A DNA stretch of 64,000 nucleotides from Hyaloperonospora brassicae (lineage: Eukaryota; Oomycota; Peronosporomycetes; Peronosporales; Peronosporaceae), in assembly GCA_947650285.1 (NCBI GenBank), contig CANTFL010000086.1:1302001-1366000 (forward strand), in the 5' to 3' direction. The notes under the pieces are model-generated. The model saw nothing but the letters and a program-made list of their open reading frames with translations. It searched no databases and was not told the DNA's origin. The position numbers and the translations under genes were made by a program. Of the stretch, positions 32,701-43,601 are shown piece by piece. How positions within the stretch are numbered: the stretch's first letter is position 1; each line of letters opens with the position of its first letter.

Positions 32701-34630
32701 GTATGAGTGTCACGATGCCCCAACAAGCGGCCATCGTGGTAGAGAAAAGACTTACCTCACGGTAAGTCGCGACTTTTACTGGCCCCGCCAGTATCAGTTT
32801 GTTCGCAAGTACATCCGTGCTTGCGAAGTATGTCAACGGGTGAAGCCTAGTCCTTCATCCCGTGCGCCATTGCAGCCTCTGCCTGTTCCGACAGAGTGCT
32901 GGCAGTCCGTTTCAATGGACTTCGTCTTCGGGTTTCCCGAAGACGCTCACAAGAATAATGGTATTCTTGTGTTTGTAGACCGATTCAGCAAGATGGTCCA
33001 TCTTGCTGCTGTCCCTGAGTCAATCAAGGCTCAAGGTTGTGCTCGTGTCTTTCTAGACACGGTCTTTGGACTCCACGGGTTACCCCGTGAACTCGTATCC
33101 GACCGTGACCCTCGGTTCACGGCGGCATTTTGGCAAAACGTGTTCCGTTCACTTGGAACACGATTGAAGATGTCCACTTCTGACCATCCAGAAACAGATG
33201 GTCAGACGGAACGTGCGAACCGTGTCCTCGAAGAGATTCTTCGAGGATATGTCCACTCGTTTCCGAGTTGGAGCGAATTCCTACCCATGGTGGAATTCGC
33301 CATCAATAATTCGGTGCATGCTTCAACACAGCACACACCGTTTTACGTGAATGGCCTACGCCATCCACGTGTGCCCACCCTTCTAGAGTGTGACTCTTGG
33401 ATAAGGAGGGGAGGGGCTCGCTCGAGCAAAAACCGTTTTGGCTCTTGCTCATCACGTGTCGACGCAAACGTCGTCACGTATGATGCCGATGTCGATCAAG
33501 TCGACATCGATGAAGAAGATCATCTCAATAATAGCGAAGACGCTATTATTGATTCGGATGATGATGACGATGCTGGTATATTCAGCATCGTCAACGATTT
33601 TGCCAGCGAGGAAGAAGACAACCTCGCTGAAGAAGAGAGCAATCTCTTAGCAGTGCGCACGAAGCGCACTGCTAGACAAAACAAAGAGTCAGCAGAGAAC
33701 TTCCTGCTGACTCGAGAAGCGGTAGTCCGTTTCGTTCAGGACTCCATCGCAAATGCGGTGGACCGTCAGAAACGGAACGCAGACAAGAATGGAAGAGCAA
33801 ATGTTCTTTCATTTAAGGTTAATGACCTAGTACTACTGTCAACGGTAAACCTACCTGGACATGCAGTCACTAGTGTCGGCAGTAGTAAACTACTGCCGAA
33901 ATACATTGGGCCATTTCGAGTGTTGCATCGCAAGGGCAATGCATACACACTCGAATTGCCACGTAGGATGCGCACGCATCCTACGTTTTACGTGGGGAGG
34001 CTTAGGTCGTACTGTCAGTACGAGCCTTCTTCTTCCGATGAAGATAGCCCCCACGTTCAAGAACATCCATCAAGTTCTTGCGTTCGCGCTCCAGACGATC
34101 CGTCTGGTCGCGCAGATATGATACCTCGGAACTTAACCGAGATATCTCTCCGCGAGCTGTCGCCAGCTCGCCGAAAAGGGAGCGGACATCCCGCTCGACC
34201 TGAAGCTGCGCCGTGGCATAATCGGCGCGATCCCTCGCCCGATCAGCCTCGTGATCCTTGCGGTTCTTCCGCACGGTGTCGGTCAAAGCGTAGCGTCGGT
34301 CGCGCTCGTGCTTCAAGTCATCGCGCAATTCATCGATTGCGCGATCCATCTCGTAAGGGTCGAGATGGTGAACCGAATCATCTGGAGGAGGTCTTTCCTC
34401 CTCCACCACATCCTTTGGTGGATGCTCACGGTGATCAACGCTTTCTAGTGGAGCGTATCTTGAATCACCGTGACGATTCAGGATCAAGGACGAGCTACCT
34501 CGTCCAGTGGCGGGGGTATCCACCCTCTTGGAACAGCTGGGAGCCCCGCTCTCAGCTGTTAATGGATGTTGAAGGTCTCGTCCACCAGTATGACGAGACC
34601 CATCCGATGAGTCCTGTGGCCCATCGGTAA
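29716..34630 (+). CDS. pol polyprotein of element A (one frame break in the protease)
   Basis: Entered by -1 slip from gag. Protease: LVDCGAS at about 29905 in one frame, VRLATG and VILGLPWL in the next. The change of frame falls at a C5 run (29980-29984), where one extra C would explain it. From 29966 a 1,554-codon frame follows: RT (about 31070-31760; YFDDVFVHS at about 31575); RNase H (DASDFAIGCALMQ at about 32040; YTDHASLRTAV); integrase with HHCC zinc region (CEVCQRVK at about 32823) and DDE core (MDFVFGFPED, DRDPRF, TDGQTER); a GPF/Y region (KYIGPFRVLHRKGNAYTLEL); and a chromodomain (FLVERILNHR … YLVQWRGYPPSWNSWE, about 34441-34600). An acidic insert of about 80 residues (33410-33650) between the integrase core and its C-terminal module is absent from family B. 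Confidence 0.93.
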
Positions 34631-35606
34631 ACACGCGCCCTAGGCGCTTGTAGACGGATTGCAAGTTTGCAATCGCGTCACGCATCTCCTCCGAGAGATG
34701 TGCCCTTCCCCAGGGCGAATTTAGGGAGTACACATCCCTATGTGCACGCTGCGAGTTGTCAACACAACTCGCACAAGGGCCTCCCCATGTGAGGCAAGGA
34801 ATGCCTGCCTCACTCGATAAACAATGCAACCGGTACCTAGCACCGGTTGGCGTTCGCCGTTCGAACCTGAGGCGTTTTGCCTCAAGTTTCTTGAGCCACC
34901 CTTCTCGTCCAAAATTCTTTACGTTTTGGACGAACGCGTTCCACGCAGCCAAAAGCGATGTTTTGTCACGCTTTTGGTTGCTATTGTACCATCGATGTCT
35001 AAGGAAGACATCGAGATAAAAGTCTTCTTCAGCGCGAAAGTTCTTCGCGCTGGGACTCAAGCCGTGAAGCTCGGTTGCATCGAATAAGGGTATTCGATGG
35101 TGTTGGCCTGTCTCGTGAGACAGGCTATTGATGAGTTGTTCGGGCAAACGCCACGGCTTCAACTCATCACGCTTCACAGTGGTACCCTTGTCGGTACCAC
35201 GGCTCCCAGATTGACGACGGCTCGCGCCATCGTCATCACGCTCGTGCGAAGACGCACGAGCCGGCGGTGGTGAAGAATAGAACTCACCACCCTGATCATC
35301 GTCATCACTGCCGAACAGACTGTGATGCGAATCACGAGTCCGTTCGTTCGGCAGTGGCCTTGGCGAATACTGAGGCGTCGCCGGTGAGCGAGACGCCTCT
35401 GGAGCATTGCCCGAGTCAGACACGTCTGACTCGCCAGAGTAGATGACCTCCACATCGGGGTCATCGTGCGCACGCGGCGTGATACCGCGTGCACCTGCAG
35501 CACCTGTTGCTGCAGGCGAAGAAGGGGCGGCAGACGACGAAGCGTCTGCCGCAGAGGCTTGCACAGCACCAGGCTGTGTGGGTCTTGAGTCACCTCGCAT
35601 AGACAT
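34002..35606 (-). CDS. antisense ORF of element A (aORF-A), 534 codons
   Basis: Starts at ATG 35606 (MSMRGDSRPTQPGAV…), 130 bp from the 3' LTR, and reads opposite to gag-pol. No known domain. Residues 1-150 are Ser/Pro/Asp-rich and acidic (…SGESDVSDSGNAPEAS…). A compact basic/aromatic block (LRHRWYNSNQKRDKTSLLAA…, about 195-290) could be a folded DNA- or RNA-binding domain. About 400-520 is a long charged coiled coil with heptad Leu, ending in HRKKKAR. 629 nt overlap the integrase tail and chromodomain; 976 nt lie beyond pol. Its position and general architecture match aORF-B, though I see no clear residue-level homology. It is likely transcribed from the 3' LTR or just inside it. Confidence 0.72.
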   Translation of the reverse strand: MSMRGDSRPTQPGAVQASAADASSSAAPSSPAATGAAGARGITPRAHDDPDVEVIYSGESDVSDSGNAPEASRSPATPQYSPRPLPNERTRDSHHSLFGSDDDDQGGEFYSSPPPARASSHERDDDGASRRQSGSRGTDKGTTVKRDELKPWRLPEQLINSLSHETGQHHRIPLFDATELHGLSPSAKNFRAEEDFYLDVFLRHRWYNSNQKRDKTSLLAAWNAFVQNVKNFGREGWLKKLEAKRLRFERRTPTGARYRLHCLSSEAGIPCLTWGGPCASCVDNSQRAHRDVYSLNSPWGRAHLSEEMRDAIANLQSVYKRLGRVFTDGPQDSSDGSRHTGGRDLQHPLTAESGAPSCSKRVDTPATGRGSSSLILNRHGDSRYAPLESVDHREHPPKDVVEEERPPPDDSVHHLDPYEMDRAIDELRDDLKHERDRRYALTDTVRKNRKDHEADRARDRADYATAQLQVERDVRSLFGELATARGEISRLSSEVSYLRDQTDRLERERKNLMDVLERGGYLHRKKKARTDSTT

Positions 35607-35724
35607 GTTAACTATGCGAGGTCAAGCGGAAAGTGAGTGGAACGGACCAAACAAGTGCTCCCTGTCCCAATGGTGGCCAACGGGTGGCCTCCATATTTCG
35701 ATAGTCACACGGTGACTATCAGTT

Positions 35725-35735
35725 AAGGGGGGTGA
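35725..35735 (+). promoter_or_regulatory. polypurine tract of element A
   Basis: AAGGGGGGTGA directly precedes the 3' LTR. A 9-bp hairpin GATAGTCAC/GTGACTATC lies immediately upstream. Confidence 0.8.
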
Positions 35736-36126
35736 TGTAACGGGGCAGCCCGTTACATGAAATTGTCACTTTAAGGAAAGTGACAATAAAGAATATAAAG
35801 ATGGATATTCTTTAAAACAATATCACCAAAGTGGTGATATTGAAGGGTCGACCAAAGGGTCTGTTCATTGGTTGATATCGTGATGATATCAACCCACCAA
35901 TCGCCGCAAGACGCGCGCAATGAGTGGTGACGAGACGTCATCATACATGCAGTTATATTAGTATAATTGAATTAAGTCAAACGAAGAGACAGTAGTTTAA
36001 AGACTTAATTTATTAATATAACAGTTCTACTTTTACCCTACCTACGCTTCCTCGCTCGCCACGTGTACGTCCGTCGGGGCACCCAAATCCCTTGCGTTAA
36101 GTTACGCAAGGGTGTGCCCCGTTACA
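35736..36126 (+). repeat. 3' LTR of element A (391 bp)
   Basis: By eye identical to the 5' LTR over all 391 positions. It would also be the natural promoter region for the antisense ORF. Confidence 0.96.
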
Positions 36127-36131
36127 TATAC
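36127..36131. repeat. target site duplication of element A (TATAC), right copy
   Basis: Matches 28140-28144 exactly. Confidence 0.95.
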
Positions 36132-37149
36132 GATACACACCGATATTTTTTAAATTCTGTAATGTCGATATTTCCGTGAGAGGACCGAGAGCACAGCCGT
36201 CAACGTCGCGGATCTAACCGAAGCACGAATTTTATTCGAATAATCCACGCTTGTACCATGCACGATTTCTGGTAGAGCATTGATGTCGTGGCATCGGTGT
36301 AGCTGATCATCTTGGCTACTGTGGTAGGGCCATCTGACACGAGTAGCTAAAAACATTATGGTGCCACTTGTAGCCCATGCATATCGTAAGGCACTTGTCG
36401 AACACAAAATCCACAATCGTCGAGAGGCTCGAAGACGCTGTGAGACAATGGCAGGATAAGAGCGCTTACGCGCTTCTGTGCTTAAATTGTGGCCGCACAT
36501 GTGAGTGTCGGGATAATTAATATTGGCGCACACTACTATCAGTCAGGAATCTTCAATCAAGGAGGCGCGCGTAGATTCTGTGAGCGAGAAGGGTGCGCAA
36601 ATGAACCGTTAATGTCTTCCAGCTTGACCAGGAAGTATGCTTCTTCAAAGAATCGAGGTACCCGCACGGTCGTGATCTTGCCTCAAATCAAGCTACTATA
36701 CGCTGAACGCAATCGCTGTCATTAATTGTTTAAATCCGACCTTCCGAAGACGGCATCGACGCTACGTGCACTCGCACATTAGATGGTTTTGTCATCAATA
36801 CAGAAAGGGCCATAAGCTCATTTTCCTTTTTCAGCGTGTTCATCGTATCCCTTGTCCACGCCGTCGTACGCGGCTCTTTGTACGCTCTTTATTTGGGCCT
36901 TCTTGCGTTTAGATCGACCTGTGTGGGGCCTTAGATCATCTACCTGTCGAAGATGGGTCCATTCTATTGTTCCCCACTCTCGTGTGTATGAGAATACTAT
37001 CGTCGGGAGGGATTAGAGGCATGTCGCTTGGATCTTGTGCCATCTTAATGTCCACCGTCATTGTATATCTGATGCCAACCTATGCATCGTCGAATACGAC
37101 TGTCTCACCTTCGATAAAGATTTTGTTCGAATGGCTTGCGCTCGAGCGC
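36132..37149. other. spacer between element A and copia D
   Basis: No supported gene. A 127-codon minus frame (36150-36533) lacks recognisable motifs. Confidence 0.4.
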
Positions 37150-37372
37150 TGTAAGGTTTAATATACTCTGTACTGATACTTCTCTTCTATTGCTGCTGAT
37201 TCACTAGCTATCTGATATCTCCATCTGCCACTCATTTCCCAGCTCTGCTGCTAGCAACTTAAACGCATCTTTCCTATATCTCTACTCAAGAATGTCGTAA
37301 TTTGTGCACACGAATAGGCGCACCTTTTGACGCACACCGAAATGCCACATGGGCACATGTCTATTCCTTACA
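37150..37372 (-). repeat. 3' LTR of copia D (approximate)
   Basis: Aligned by shared blocks with 50178-50406. The first bases (TGTAAGG/CGTAAGG) define the start; the other end is uncertain by several bases. Confidence 0.65.
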
Positions 37373-37639
37373 CTCCTTCTCGTGAGCGCTAGGCACCACA
37401 TTCCCACTTACCGCGCGTTGCGCCGCATCACCGAAGTTGCTCGCGCATCGTTCTTCGAGCTGCGCCGTGTCCGACGGACGCTCTTCGCCCTTGAGATGCG
37501 CCGTCGTTGTCGTTGCTTGATCGCGGTCATCCAGCTGCGCCGTCATTGTCGCTAGCTCTTCACGACTGCGCTGCGCCGTTCCCGTCGCTCCTCCAGCTTC
37601 GGTAGTTGCTACTCCAGAATCATCAGCCGCGCAACGTCG

Positions 37640-39549
37640 CGAGCTCGATAGCGTCCATGATTTTTGTCATTAAGTCTGTGAGCAGAATCCCCGATCGGAC
37701 GTGCTGTGCTCGAACGATGCCGCGGCGCGAGTAGTCTCTAGCATACTTGTGCTGCACGTATATGTGCTTTGCTTTGCGTGTTAATGGCACGACTCAGATA
37801 TGGCTACTGGCAGCCTAATTATCCACGTGCATACACATTGGGATAACCGGCGTCATGCCAATATTCAACAGCATCTGCCGTAGTTCGATGATCTTGCACG
37901 TGAATTCCCTAGCAGCGACAAAATCCGCCTCCATAATCGATAGTGACACGCTGCCTCTCTTCTTCGTGGACCAAGACACCGCCATGCCGTTGAGAATTAC
38001 AAATCCTTCTGGGAACTACTTGTGGTCGGTCTTGTCGGCGGCAAGGTCGGCGTCACTATATGCCTCCAGCTCTAGCGTGTCACGACTCGTTTGCTCCGGC
38101 GCCAAGTTGAGTTTGAGCGCTGATGTGTCTTTAAGGTGCCCTGAGATACTCTTAGTCAACTTCCGTTCGTGCATGTGTGGCGCATGTGTTCGTCCGGTTG
38201 CCTTGTGTACGTCAAACGCCGCATCACGCTAATTGCACCTTGCAACCAACAGCAGAATCGATCTAATCCACTGAGACGATTTTTCAGTCGTACTGCCAAT
38301 CGCATTCGTCGTCTTGAGCAGCATGGCGTCGTCTTCAAGCACTTTGTTACACTATCAGCCGATCAGAGTCTTCGTCGCATTGGCGTCCATCATGCTGTGT
38401 GCGCGCAACAGATCTAGGGTTGCTTTTTCTTGGCCAATGCAGTAGTCACCTTCGTTGGCGAGCTCAATACTCATGCCAACAAATTTGTGCACGCGGCCCA
38501 AGTGTCTTTCTAAATGTTTATAAGTCCCCAAAGAGATATCATACTGCCGCGGTACTTTTCCCTGTCTCCAGCAAGCCGTCGTTCCGTCGAATATACAAGC
38601 ATATGTCGGTGACGCACCGCACGAACCCGTCTTCCGTGAGCCGCGCATGAAGCTTCCACCTCTAGAGGCTTCCCGCTTGCTCCAAGCAGTACAGGCTATA
38701 GCAAAGCTCGAGGTCGACATCGCCTGAGTTTGCGGCGCCGAGCTCGCGTAGTTTGTCGCGTGACACGTCCATCCCGCACAGCACCGACAAGCAGATGTTA
38801 AGATGCGCCTCTTTGTACACCTTTTTGTTGTCTTTCGGGATGTCGCCCAATTTGGCAGGGACGACCCAGGTTGCGCGAGCGCCAATACGACCTATCTATG
38901 CTAATGTCCACCACCTCTATGAAGGTGAGGTTGTAGTCCACTCCCACCACGTGTTCGTTGCCGCACGCAACGAGCCGCGTATTGTGTCGCTCCAGCTCGC
39001 CGTCTTCGCCCGTCTTGGTCTTTTAGACCCACTCTGAGAGCAGCGGGTTCGTTCCCGCGCCTCTGTTGCCGCAGCAGCTTGCCGGACTTGTCCAGATGAT
39101 GCGCGCGTGCTCGTCGTGGTCTCTCTGTAGCTGCTTGCGACCGGATCGCTGGAGCCGCGCAGCATAATCATGTTCTGGACCGTCGAGATCGTCGCGACCG
39201 TTTTGACATGCTGCGTCGTTATGACGGTATTGCTCTTCGGGGGGAAGTCCCATCACCCATTTGTCTCGGTGTTGCACCCGATGATATGCTCTATTTAGAC
39301 CGCTGCTACAGCGCGTTCTTGCCTGAACACCGTCGCACGTCGTACGTCGACCCAAACACGACAATTTACCGCAAGGATGGCTCCACTTATGGTGAGCACC
39401 TCCTACGTCAAGTCAGGCTTCCCGTTCGCGCTTGTCGGACTCCTATTCAGCATGTACTTCGCGTACTCGACGGCGTCTCCCCGTAAGTACGGAGGCATGT
39501 TGCAGGTAAATATTATCGACCTCGCCATGTTAATCACAATCTATGAAAA
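37640..39549 (-). pseudogene. copia D: integrase C-terminus, RT and RNase H remnants
   Basis: Minus-strand pieces in changing frames. Integrase end: GDAVEYAKYMLNRSPTSAN near 39480. RT start: ELERHNTRLVACGNEHVVGV near 38980. RT end: FVGMSIELANEGDYCIGQEK near 38450. RNase H: ELEAYSDADLAADKTD and FVILNGMAVSWSTKKRGSVS followed by LSIMEADFVAARE near 38080-37900. These match the copia RT/RNase H pattern. In-frame stops and shifts are frequent. Confidence 0.75.
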
Positions 39550-39776
39550 TGTGTCTTAGCTCACAAATTTGCGTACTTACAGGTAAAATGAAGGCTTAAG
39601 ATATTTGTGGTGGTACCAACTGGCATTCTTTCCTATCCTAACGATGCTCCCCGTTCCCATGTAACGTCCTTACGAGTCCTAACGGTGTTCTCCATCCCAC
39701 ATATCAACATATCCTTGCCTCGTACAACGATCTGATGTATCCATATCTCAATTTGATATCGATTTCTTTTACAACA
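39550..39776 (-). repeat. 3' LTR of copia C
   Basis: Pairs with 44795-45022. Starts TGTGTCTTAGCTCACA and ends …TACAACA on the + strand. Confidence 0.82.
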
Positions 39777-39937
39777 CGCCCTCCTCGAAGAGCACTCTTC
39801 GATCACGCGTGGTCACCGACACCATACAAGTGCATCAACTTGCGAAGAAGCTTCTTGTCAAGAGGCTTGGTAAACATATCAGCTGGATTGGTTTCACCTT
39901 TGGCCTTTTGCAGATCACCCAGCCCTTTTTGAACTTG

Positions 39938-41581
39938 TTACCTCACGTAGTGCCACTGTAGTTCAATGTTCAATATGACGTGTCCGGCGACTGTACGTCG
40001 GAGATGTCGCCATAATTTAAGCCGCTTGGTTGTCGATACCAATGCGTAATTTAACCTGGCACTGTGGTGGTAATATGTCTTGTAGGGGTTGTACTCGGCT
40101 ATCGATTCCATGTTTGCTTCACAGGCAGCGACGTACTCAGCCTCTGATGTCGATATCGTGATAATCGGTTGAAGTCGTGACATCCATACGACAGCACTTA
40201 CATCCGATGTGAGCACATAACGTGTAGTACTCTTGCGTTGCTAGAGGTAATTAGCTCAGTCGCTAGCGCAACATCCTTCGATTACGATGTGCATCGTGTT
40301 GTCGTTCATCATGTCGCAATTTTGTGGGGCGTGCGTCATGCCATTGCGCAATATATCTACCACATATCGTGAAGCTCTCTTCAACGTTACGACATGCTTT
40401 TTGTATGGATGGGCGACGAGTCGACTTATCTGGCCCGATACAAACGCTAATTCAGGCCTGGTTCTGGTCGTGGATGCTACATAAGCATACCGATAGCTTC
40501 ACGAAAAGGACATTTAGTATTTCCATTTTCTTGGCTGTTCATATCACCGCAAACCAGTCGCATATTGACTTCCATAGGATTTCCACAGCATGTCTCTTAT
40601 CATACCCAAACGTTCGTATAATCACATATGCATACTGTTCTTGACACATCGTGGTCTGTGTATCTGTCTGTTTCACTTCAATACCAAGATACTGGGTTAG
40701 TAAGTCTTGATCTTTGATTCCATAAGCGCCAATAAAGTTATTCAGTAGGCTCATGTTGTAGTCCGCATTGCTGGTCGCGATTAATATGCCATCGACGTAG
40801 ACTAGAACACATACGATCGTTTTTCCATAAATAAAGTAATACAGACATGGCTCGGTTCGCGACCCCCCAAAGCAAGCAAACACTGGTTAAGCTACGAGCT
40901 ACACTCGTGTCCTGATTGGAGAAGGCCGTATAATGTCTTTCGACCGATGTACATATTTTCATTTGCCTTGCACTATTCACAAATCGATCGTAGGTTCTGC
41001 TAGATACTGAGTGGGGCGACAAGATACGCCGTGTCTATGTTTCCTCCATAGATGGCATAACCAAGCTTTAATAATAGGGCAATCAATAGCTAAATTGAAG
41101 ACAACCTTGCTACGAGGGAAAATATATCTTAGAAACAAATTTCTGGTCGCCGTTGGTTCCGTAGGGCCACTATTCATGCTGTGATTTAGATCACATAACC
41201 TTGTTGATCGGTCTGTACAGCATATACCCACATGGTATTTATTGAGACGCTTTCCTTAGGAACCTTTGTAACCTCAATTTCCGCAATCAAACTATAAGAA
41301 TAAAGCGCATCCATTTCCCCGAACTCTGCTGCTAGAAAGTATTCTTTACATCTGGAGCTCAACATTTCCTGATGACTTCTAGGTATAGTGATATCGCTCG
41401 CACGAATAGATTTTCCGCTTTTATTCAAAACTCGCGACGACGTCAGGGTTGTGTTTAAAAACGTAATCGGTATAATATCCTGGCTTCTTGCAACGTAGTG
41501 TGCGGGAGCCAGTTGGTTTCCTCTTGACATCGTCGTTGGGTTCGTCTTGCTCGACACGGTTTGCTTCACAAGCTTTCTCAA
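39938..41581 (-). pseudogene. copia C: RT and RNase H remnants
   Basis: RT start: SHQEMLSSRCKEYFLAAEF…KVPKESVSINTMWVYAVQTD (41430-41190), matching the copia block that precedes the first RT motif. RT core: EPCLYYFIYG…LVYVDGILIATSN (about 40860-40750), where the YVDD catalytic motif reads YVDG, a change of an active-site aspartate. RT end: TQYLGIEVKQTDTQT. RNase H: ITISTSEAEYVAACEA (about 40170). Frames are broken between pieces. Confidence 0.82.
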
Positions 41582-42483
41582 ATAGACAAATACGTTTTCA
41601 TATCATTTTACCAGGTTGTCAGTAATGTGTCACTTGATCATCAGGATCTGAATCAGGACCTTATACGCTGGACAATAAAAATTAATTCTTGCTTGATATT
41701 CGTCGACTTCTTCGCAACCTACAGAATTTTCTTTAAAGCATGGGTTAAAATTTCAGCCGGGTCCTATTCCTCTGCGTCACAATCGACTAAGGTCGACCCG
41801 CATGCACCAACTATGGACTGTTCGTCGACGCCGAATACATCGTTCGTTCTGAGTCCATCATTTGCTTCGGTACAGACCGCCCTTCTTTCACTCCAGGTTA
41901 AATTTATATTTCAGAGCTATAGTGGCCTCAGCGGCATCCTCGATGTTACAAGTCGCTTCATTGTTGCTTAGCTCACCTAACATATCATCTATAGATGATT
42001 TGTGTTCTTTTTTACTATCTCACACAAAGTGTAGCGAATGAAGATCAACCTCTTACACTTAAACACCAAGTCGATCAAGGTGGACAATATTCTCGGTAAC
42101 ACGTAGATCCGAGACAAATTTTACGGTGTTTTCGTCGGGAAAATACACCTTTTACCCTACCACATCGTCTGCATAGCCATAAAAACTCAACCTTGACACT
42201 CACATTTTTTATTGAGTCTTAGTTATACTGGTATATGTGCGTATGCAGGAGCTCCGTTCATTCTGACAAGGTGTACATTTGGTTTTTCTTCAAAAATCAA
42301 ATCGCACGGAATTCCTTCGTGCTTTGTTGTAAACTTGGTATATAACGTACACTGCAATACGCATAGCTTCAGTCCAATGACTTCAAGGAAAGTCTGCATG
42401 AGCCATAGTTGATTTCGTCATGCCTTTGATTGACTGATGTGACCTCTCAAACAGGGATAGCTGTGATCTTTCGGGTCGAACTT

Positions 42484-42774
42484 TTATGTGCACAATCCTT
42501 TCGAGCAGTGCCAATCCTCTATCGCATCGTTGAATAACTCGCCACCTTCTTCACTGAGTATTTGCTTCACCTTGTATAAACAACTGCTGATGTGCTGGCC
42601 GAATTGTCGTTCTGCCCATTGGATGTACTCTTTCTGATGATGATGTATCTTCTTCATGTCCTTCCTCGTGAGTAACTTTATGGTAATGAATCTCGAGTGC
42701 CATCCAGAACAACCAGAACTGCCACATTTAGTCGCATTCGACTGTCCAGGTATTATCAAATACGCATATGCCAC
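42484..42774 (-). pseudogene. copia C: integrase fragment
   Basis: KEYIQWAERQFGQHISSCLY then VKQILSEEGGELFNDAIEDW followed by CSKG. This is the copia integrase core around its second acidic residue, in the form EEGGEL rather than DxGGEF. The surroundings (43078-43434, 41700-42480) carry further eroded pol sequence that I could not align residue by residue. Confidence 0.72.
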
Positions 42775-43601
42775 TTGATTTGATTCATTTGTCGTTTAAA
42801 AGAGCTTCTTTTATGCTTTTGTCGCTTTTGTCGATCTTAAAAGACACGCGTCGCACATGTAGTGCTATCGTTTTGTCAGCATCATGCCTCGCATCAGTCC
42901 TTTGTCCGCCATGATTTTCAAATACTGTGGACACGTATGACAAAGTCTCTCATTCCAAAGTTGCAATGATCCCACTCCATCGGAAACGTGTAGTTGCACA
43001 ACGCTTTAACTTGTGGCAACTGACCATATCTCTAAGAAGAAAACACCGCTTGGAATCTTTAAGTAGCATCTTCTAGTTTAGCTACAGCCACCACCCGTTT
43101 TTCCAATAATCTGGAAAAGACTTGCGATATTCCAATAAATATAACTGCAAAATGCTGGCGAAAATGAGGCTTCGAGAGAATAACCCGTACTCTTTTCCAG
43201 GGATATATAAGATATTATCCATAAAAACGCAATGTTTCCTTTTGCACTTCTGAGACCAATTCTACGATCCCCGTACCGGCAATACGCGATACAATGCTTG
43301 GCGCACGTCACGGTATGCTCTGCACCCGTGTATTCAGCTCTTAGAACGTCAAAAAATGCGCTATATTCCGGAGCTGCACCCGACCATCCACCTCTGATAA
43401 CGCTACTAAATGCACTATATTTTAAGTAACACATTGTTTTACTTTTATCTACCTCATTCTTGTGGCTGATTGTTAACGCGTCTTCTGCATCAGTAATTAC
43501 TTCATGAACATCACCACCATGAGTCTCTTGCGGGGCAAGATATTTATTACTTGATTCTTTATACCTCGAATTAGTAACTAGACCTCCATCAAGACGACTC
43601 G

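Larger units (their letters stand above)
28145..36126 (+). mobile_element. Ty3 chromovirus, element A, complete and young
   Basis: A 7,982-bp element bounded by TATAC duplications. Order: LTR, PBS, gag, -1 frameshift signal, pol with chromodomain, antisense ORF, polypurine tract, LTR. The two 391-bp LTRs appear identical base for base, implying recent insertion. Gag and RT-to-chromodomain frames are open; the only visible lesion is a one-base frame change in a C5 run inside the protease. The whole element, coding parts included, is packed with short perfect inverted repeats, a feature not seen in the host genes of the window and only partly in family B. Confidence 0.97.
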
